A DNA stretch of 9,316 nucleotides from Candidatus Omnitrophota bacterium (lineage in GTDB: Bacteria; Omnitrophota; Gorgyraeia; JACOVV01). The notes under the pieces are model-generated. The model did no database searches and was not told the DNA's origin. It worked only from the letters and a program-made list of their open reading frames with translations. A program made the position numbers and the translations under genes. Positions 5,818 to 9,316 of the stretch are shown here, piece by piece. Each line of letters opens with the position of its first letter. Within the stretch, counting starts at the first letter, position 1. Location: contig JACOVV010000082.1 in assembly GCA_016177145.1 (NCBI GenBank), positions 1-9,316 of the forward strand, in the 5' to 3' direction.

Positions 5818-6816
5818 ATGAAAGTCATCATTACCGGTATTACCGGATTTGTGGGCAGCCATTTAGCCGAGTTCCTTCTAAAGCAAGGTGGCGTAGAAGT
5901 TCATGGGCTCGTCCGTTGGCGCAGCAAACTGGATAACATCCAGTCGATCCTCAATCAAGTCATTCTTCACGAATGCGATCTACGGGACGCCGTCAGTGTG
6001 CGGTCTATCATTGAACAGATTAAACCGGACCGCATTTTTCATTTAGCGGCGCAGTCCTTTGTTCTGAGTTCATGGAAGGCGCCGACCGAGACGCTGACTA
6101 CCAATATCATCGGACAAGTGAATTTGCTGGAAGCGGTCCGCACCTGCGGGATGGATTGCCGCATACAAGTCACGGGAAGTTCTGAAGAATATGGAATGGT
6201 TTTTGAGAATGAAATTCCTATCCGCGAAGAAAATCCATTGCGCCCCTTAAGCCCTTATGGAGTTTCCAAAGTCGGACAAGACCTTTTGGGGTATCAATAT
6301 TATCAAAGTTACAAGATGTGGATTGTTCGCACCAGGGGATTTAATCACTCAGGACCAAGGCGAGGTGACGTCTTTGTGGAGAGTAATTTTGCCAAGCAGA
6401 TTGCCGCGATCGAATTGGGATTGCAACCGCCGGTAATTTCCACGGGAAATCTAACCGCGAAGAGGGATTTCACCGATGTGCGCGATATCGTTCGCGGCTA
6501 TTGGCTGGCGTTAGAGAAAGGCCAAGCCGGAGAAGTGTACAACATTGCTTCAGGAAAGGCCTATACCATTCAGGAAATACTGGATTATCTCCTGAGAGAA
6601 TCTTCCGTAAAGGTAAAGATCGAGACTTGTTCTGATCGCCTGAGACCCAGCGATGTGCCGATATTAGTCGGCGATAGTCAGAAATTCCGCCGCGCGACAG
6701 GATGGGCTCCCACGATTCCTTTTGAGAAGACGCTGGAAGATTTGTTGAATTATTGGAGAGATGAACTTCAGAAAACCGAATCGAACAGTCACTTCACCTC
6801 CAAAATAATTCGATAG
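5818..6816 (+). CDS. GDP-mannose 4,6-dehydratase / GDP-4-keto-6-deoxymannose reductase family enzyme (extended SDR)
   Basis: This 332-aa NAD(P)-dependent sugar-nucleotide enzyme starts with the Rossmann motif GITGFVGSH (7-15). It continues with FHLAAQSFVLSSW (74-86), the catalytic Ser-Ser-Glu of VTGSSEEYG (118-126) and Tyr147-x3-Lys151 in SPYGVSKVGQ. Family blocks RGFNHSGPRRGDVFV (173-187), GNLTAKRDFTDVRD (210-223) and RLRPSDVPILVGD (274-286) follow. These match the GMD/RMD group acting on GDP-mannose or its 4-keto-6-deoxy form, making precursors of GDP-rhamnose, GDP-fucose or related 6-deoxy sugars. Sequence alone does not settle dehydratase versus reductase, so no symbol is given. The ATG has no clear ribosome binding site but lies nine bases after the previous stop, suggesting translational coupling. 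It may supply a sugar for envelope glycans, perhaps used by the glycosyltransferase across the divergent promoter. Confidence 0.87.
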   Translation: MKVIITGITGFVGSHLAEFLLKQGGVEVHGLVRWRSKLDNIQSILNQVILHECDLRDAVSVRSIIEQIKPDRIFHLAAQSFVLSSWKAPTETLTTNIIGQVNLLEAVRTCGMDCRIQVTGSSEEYGMVFENEIPIREENPLRPLSPYGVSKVGQDLLGYQYYQSYKMWIVRTRGFNHSGPRRGDVFVESNFAKQIAAIELGLQPPVISTGNLTAKRDFTDVRDIVRGYWLALEKGQAGEVYNIASGKAYTIQEILDYLLRESSVKVKIETCSDRLRPSDVPILVGDSQKFRRATGWAPTIPFEKTLEDLLNYWRDELQKTESNSHFTSKIIR

Positions 6817-6823
6817 TGATTCG

Positions 6824-7447
6824 ATGATCGAAACGTTAAAAACGGAAAATATCCGGGAATTAATTTGCCAGTTGTGCCGGCAGTTCTATTTGCTGGGTTG
6901 GGTGAGCGGAACGGGCGGCGGGATTTCTATCCGTGATGGCGACAGGATTTACATGGCCCCCAGCGGCGTCCAAAAGGAACGGATTGAGCCGGAAGACCTT
7001 TACGTTTTAGACCTGCAGGGAAATGTCGTTGAAGGACCGCAATACGAAGAATACTGCGTCTCCGCCTGCAAACCCCTCTTCATGAATGCCTACCATCTTA
7101 GGAACGCCGGCGCAGTCATTCACAGTCATTCTTTAAACGCCATGCTGGCGACGCTGATCAGTGGCGAAGTTTTCCGTGTCACCGGCCTTGAAATGATGAA
7201 GGGAATTGAGGGAATGAATATTGATGACACGCTCGAAGTCCCGGTCATCGGCAACACGCCTCACGAATCGCAATTGACCGATTCCATGGCGCGGGCGATG
7301 AGGGAATTTCCCAAGACACAGGCGGTGCTCGTGAAAGGACACGGCGTTTATATCTGGGGGAAAGATTGGAAACAGGCGAAGACGCAAGCCGAGTGTTACG
7401 ATTACCTTTTCGCGGCGGCAGTGCAGATGCGGCGTCTTCAATTATAG
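6824..7447 (+). CDS. mtnB: Methylthioribulose-1-phosphate dehydratase
   Basis: The 207-aa class II aldolase-fold enzyme is of normal MtnB length. Signatures are GWVSGTGGGISIRDGDRIYMAPSG spanning 25-48, KERIEPEDL (51-59), SACKPLFMNAY (80-90), VIHSHS (98-103), LEMMKGI (122-128), ENTP-like GNTPHES (143-149) and KGHGVYIWG (171-179). Zinc ligands should be H100, H102 and H173. C82 and E123 fit the catalytic cysteine and glutamate of the human homologue APIP; the Cys-to-His spacing of 18 is the same as I recall for APIP. It converts methylthioribulose-1-phosphate to the 2,3-diketo compound in the methionine salvage pathway. The ATG lies seven bases after the preceding stop, so it is co-transcribed with the GDP-sugar gene. 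The next gene, mtnD, acts two steps later in the same pathway. Confidence 0.92.
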   Translation: MIETLKTENIRELICQLCRQFYLLGWVSGTGGGISIRDGDRIYMAPSGVQKERIEPEDLYVLDLQGNVVEGPQYEEYCVSACKPLFMNAYHLRNAGAVIHSHSLNAMLATLISGEVFRVTGLEMMKGIEGMNIDDTLEVPVIGNTPHESQLTDSMARAMREFPKTQAVLVKGHGVYIWGKDWKQAKTQAECYDYLFAAAVQMRRLQL

Positions 7448-7474
7448 ATGTCTGCCCCTAAATCAAAATGATAG

Positions 7475-7505
7475 CGTAGGGGCGGGTTTAAAACCCGCCC
7501 CTACG
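7475..7505. repeat. Perfect palindromic repeat (REP-like), copy 1
   Basis: Two perfect 15-bp arms (CGTAGGGGCGGGTTT at 7475-7489 and its reverse complement at 7491-7505) meet at a single central A. The RNA hairpin would be very stable. The type, GTAGGGG...CCCCTAC around a GC core, looks like a dispersed palindromic element rather than a plain terminator, as no U-run follows. An isolated GCCCCTA at 7454-7460 upstream can also pair with its left arm and may be a fragment of another copy. It lies in the mtnB-mtnD gap. Confidence 0.8.
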
Positions 7506-7534
7506 GAAGGGCGCACACGTAGGTGCGCCCCTAC
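7505..7534. repeat. Imperfect palindromic repeat (REP-like), copy 2
   Basis: GGGCGCAC (7509-7516) pairs with GTGCGCCC (7523-7530) around a six-base loop. The arms extend to 7505-7516 and 7523-7534 with two mismatches. The right arm ends in CCCCTAC, exactly as in copy 1, 30 bases further on, and the left end is joined directly to copy 1. This points to two members of one repeat family with different cores, placed in tandem. It ends just before the mtnD ribosome binding site. Confidence 0.7.
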
Positions 7535-7549
7535 AAAGGAGGGCCACTC

Positions 7550-8023
7550 ATGAAAGCGTTCCTGTTAGACGATCCACGGAAAAGAGATCTGACCGGTGAA
7601 GAACTCGCTCAGGAAGGAGTCCTGAATCAAAAACTGGGGACCCGGCCACAAGAATATCAATCGACCATGGATGGTTTGAAGAAAAAAAATGGCTATATCG
7701 AGCAGGATATCGTCGAACTCAACCCCGCGATGTCCAACCTTCAGGAGATTTGTAATAAGTTTATTGACGAGCACCGGCACGATGAAGACGAAGTCCGGTT
7801 TATCCTTTTGGGAGAGGGGATTTTCGATATCCGCTCTCAGAAAGACCAGTGGATGCGGGTCAAGGTGGAGCAGGGAGATTTGATTGTCGTTCCCGCGGGA
7901 CGGTACCACCGCTTCACGCTGACGGAGAAGAAAAATATCCGCTGTGTCCGTCTCTTTAAAGATAAATCCGGATGGGTCCCGGCTTATCGAAGCCAGGAAT
8001 TAGTAAACTCAGAAAAGAAATAG
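7550..8023 (+). CDS. mtnD: Acireductone dioxygenase
   Basis: The 157-aa cupin protein has the metal-binding set H75, H77 and E81 in EHRHDEDEVRFILLGEG (74-90) and H120 in VPAGRYHRFTL (114-124). WMRVKVEQGDLIVVPAG (101-117) and RLFKDKSGWVPAYR (134-147) are also diagnostic. With Fe(II) it splits the acireductone of methionine salvage with O2 into formate and 4-methylthio-2-oxobutanoate, the keto acid of methionine; with Ni(II) a different split gives CO. The ATG at 7550 is chosen because AAAGGAGGG (7535-7543) sits six bases upstream. The frame stays open to a GTG at 7523, but that start lies inside the palindromic repeat. Two repeats separate it from mtnB, so its level may differ from that of the upstream genes. 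The enolase/phosphatase needed between MtnB and MtnD is not here. Confidence 0.93.
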   Translation: MKAFLLDDPRKRDLTGEELAQEGVLNQKLGTRPQEYQSTMDGLKKKNGYIEQDIVELNPAMSNLQEICNKFIDEHRHDEDEVRFILLGEGIFDIRSQKDQWMRVKVEQGDLIVVPAGRYHRFTLTEKKNIRCVRLFKDKSGWVPAYRSQELVNSEKK

Positions 8024-8030
8024 CAGAAGC

Positions 8031-9316
8031 ATGACTAAACATAACGCTCCTCATTACTCCCTCGAGAAAAATGGGGAGTTTTCCATCCGGCAATACCATC
8101 ATTCATCGCCCTTCGCCAGTTTCTTCCCCGGGATCTCCGGAGAGTGTGGAATGCCGATGTTGGTTTTTTACGTTAACCGGGGGCAGGGGATCGCGAGTTT
8201 CGGCGTCCAGGATAAAGACCACCCGATCATGGAATTCCTGCCGGCCAACCGCGCCTGGCGCCTGGTGACGCTTCAGGGGTTCCGCACGTTCATCAAAATC
8301 CATCGCGGCGCCAAGCTCTGGTATTACGAACCGTTCCAATTCCCAAAGACTCATTCGACCCGCGTCGTTCAAACGATGCGGATCGAGCCGCACGAATTGA
8401 CGATCGCCGAGGAAAACCGCGATCTCGGATTGGAATTCCAGGTCCGGTATTTCACGGTTCCCAACGAACCATTCGCGGCTCTGGCGAGAATCCTCACGAT
8501 CACCAACCTCACTTCCAAAAAACAGTCTCTTTCCGTCGTGGACGGAATGCCGGTGATGATTCCGTACGGCATGGTGGACTGGTTTATCAAACAGATGAGC
8601 CGGACGATCGAGGCGTGGGTGCAGGTGGATAATTTGGAAAATCAAGCGCCGTTTTACCGTTTGCGAGTCGAGCCGCACGACCGCCCCGAAGTCGTCCACA
8701 TCGACAAAGGGAATTTTTATTACGGATTCTCGGAAAATAACGGGAAGACGAGTCTATTGACTCCGATCGTGGACCCCGCTGTTTTGTTCGGCGCCGTCAC
8801 TGATTTTTCACTACCGGCCAATTTTGTCTGCGCGCCGTTACGAATCCCGAAGAGACAGCACGCGTCTGAAAAAACCCCTTGCGCCTTTGGCGCGGCCGAA
8901 GAAATCGTGCCGGCCGGTGGAGCGGTGACGCTCTATTCTCTCTTTGGACATATGGGGAGTCAGGATTTACTCAACTCGCTCCTCCCCCGGATGGGACAGG
9001 TGAATTTCTTCCAGACAAAAGAGAGAGAAAACAGCCAATTGATCCGCGAATTGACCGATCCGATCGCCGCCGCGAGCGCCAGCCCCGCCTGGGACGCCTA
9101 TAGCCGCCAGAGTTATCTCGACAACGTCCTTCGGGGAGGAAAGCCGATTGTTCTGGGCGAGAAGAAAAAGAAAATTTTTTATCTCTACTCGCGCAAACAC
9201 GGCGATCTTGAAAGAGATTACAACCAGTTCGTGGTCCCGGCCACTTATTTTTCTCAAGGGAATGCCAACTACCGCGACGTCAACCAGAACCGGCGCAGCG
9301 ACGTCTGGTTTTATCC
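8031..9316 (+). CDS. GH94-like (cellobiose phosphorylase-related) protein, C-terminus beyond window
   Basis: The first 428 codons are visible and the frame is open at the right edge. Full relatives are usually around a thousand residues. Recognised stretches are SPFASFFPGISGECGMPM (26-43), FYVNRGQGIASFGVQDKD (46-63), MEFLPANRAW (67-76), GFRTFIK (83-89) and YSRKHGDLERDYNQFVVPATYFSQG, spanning 386-410, followed by NYRDVNQNRRSDVWF (413-427). These fit the N-terminal beta-sandwich and linker of large proteins annotated as cellobiose phosphorylase-like. The catalytic (alpha/alpha)6 domain would follow outside the window, so activity (phosphorolysis or hydrolysis of a beta-glucoside) cannot be judged. 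There is no signal peptide, so it is probably cytoplasmic. The ATG lies seven bases after the mtnD stop with only a weak purine-rich site (AGCAGAAGC), which suggests coupling to mtnD. The identification rests on remembered family motifs. Confidence 0.72.
   Translation, partial: MTKHNAPHYSLEKNGEFSIRQYHHSSPFASFFPGISGECGMPMLVFYVNRGQGIASFGVQDKDHPIMEFLPANRAWRLVTLQGFRTFIKIHRGAKLWYYEPFQFPKTHSTRVVQTMRIEPHELTIAEENRDLGLEFQVRYFTVPNEPFAALARILTITNLTSKKQSLSVVDGMPVMIPYGMVDWFIKQMSRTIEAWVQVDNLENQAPFYRLRVEPHDRPEVVHIDKGNFYYGFSENNGKTSLLTPIVDPAVLFGAVTDFSLPANFVCAPLRIPKRQHASEKTPCAFGAAEEIVPAGGAVTLYSLFGHMGSQDLLNSLLPRMGQVNFFQTKERENSQLIRELTDPIAAASASPAWDAYSRQSYLDNVLRGGKPIVLGEKKKKIFYLYSRKHGDLERDYNQFVVPATYFSQGNANYRDVNQNRRSDVWFY

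Noticed and set aside
7475..7534. The tandem palindromes considered as the start of a CRISPR array.
   Set aside because: There are only two elements, they are directly abutting with different cores, no spacers separate them and no cas gene is nearby.
7523..7549. An earlier GTG start for mtnD that would add nine residues.
   Set aside because: The codons fall in the palindromic repeat, the added residues are not family-like, and ATG 7550 has an ideal ribosome binding site.
8103..8699. A 198-codon reverse-strand open frame opposite the GH94-like gene.
   Set aside because: The forward frame is continuously open for 428 codons with family motifs. The reverse frame has no recognisable motif and no start signals.

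Overview
The window looks like about 9.3 kb of chromosome from a Gram-negative-type bacterium with moderate GC and dense gene packing. It mixes small zinc-ribbon proteins, a CgeB-like glycosyltransferase, a CysD/CysN pair, a GH94-like protein and methionine-salvage genes. That mix fits an uncultured PVC-like or candidate-phylum bacterium such as Omnitrophota, but this is an impression from gene content and style, not a proven assignment.

Layout, left to right. (1) 1-310, minus: the visible part of a helix-turn-helix protein running off the left edge. (2) 519-1046, minus: a four-helix PqiA-family membrane protein. Its predicted promoter lies so close to the GTG start that the mRNA may be leaderless. 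(3) 1157-1324, plus: a 55-aa CxxC-x17-CxxC zinc-ribbon protein with a near-consensus promoter and Shine-Dalgarno site. Its promoter is back to back with that of the PqiA-like gene. A perfect 13-bp hairpin at 1378-1418 closes this part. (4) 4995 down to 1435, minus: a three-gene operon, cysD - cysN (carrying a degenerate APS-kinase-like tail) - CgeB-like glycosyltransferase. (5) 4996-5181: a divergent promoter region. (6) 5182 to the right edge, plus: a PuuD-type membrane domain protein, a GDP-mannose 4,6-dehydratase/reductase-family enzyme, mtnB, a tandem pair of palindromic repeats, mtnD, and the first 428 codons of a GH94-like (cellobiose phosphorylase-like) protein.

How the genes may work together. 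CysD and CysN would make adenosine 5'-phosphosulfate (APS) from sulfate and ATP. The kinase-like tail of CysN has lost key P-loop residues and is probably not a working APS kinase. The glycosyltransferase in the same operon and the GDP-sugar enzyme across the divergent promoter hint at surface glycan synthesis, possibly sulfated, but no sulfotransferase lies in the window. MtnB and MtnD catalyse two steps of methionine salvage from methylthioribulose-1-phosphate. The step between them (enolase/phosphatase) is not encoded here. The GH94-like protein points to oligosaccharide phosphorolysis.

No rRNA, tRNA, CRISPR array, insertion sequence or phage gene was seen. The most unusual items are the degenerate kinase tail on CysN, the stand-alone PuuD membrane domain without its cytochrome, the reduced mtnB-mtnD pair split by repeats, and the possible leaderless PqiA-like gene.
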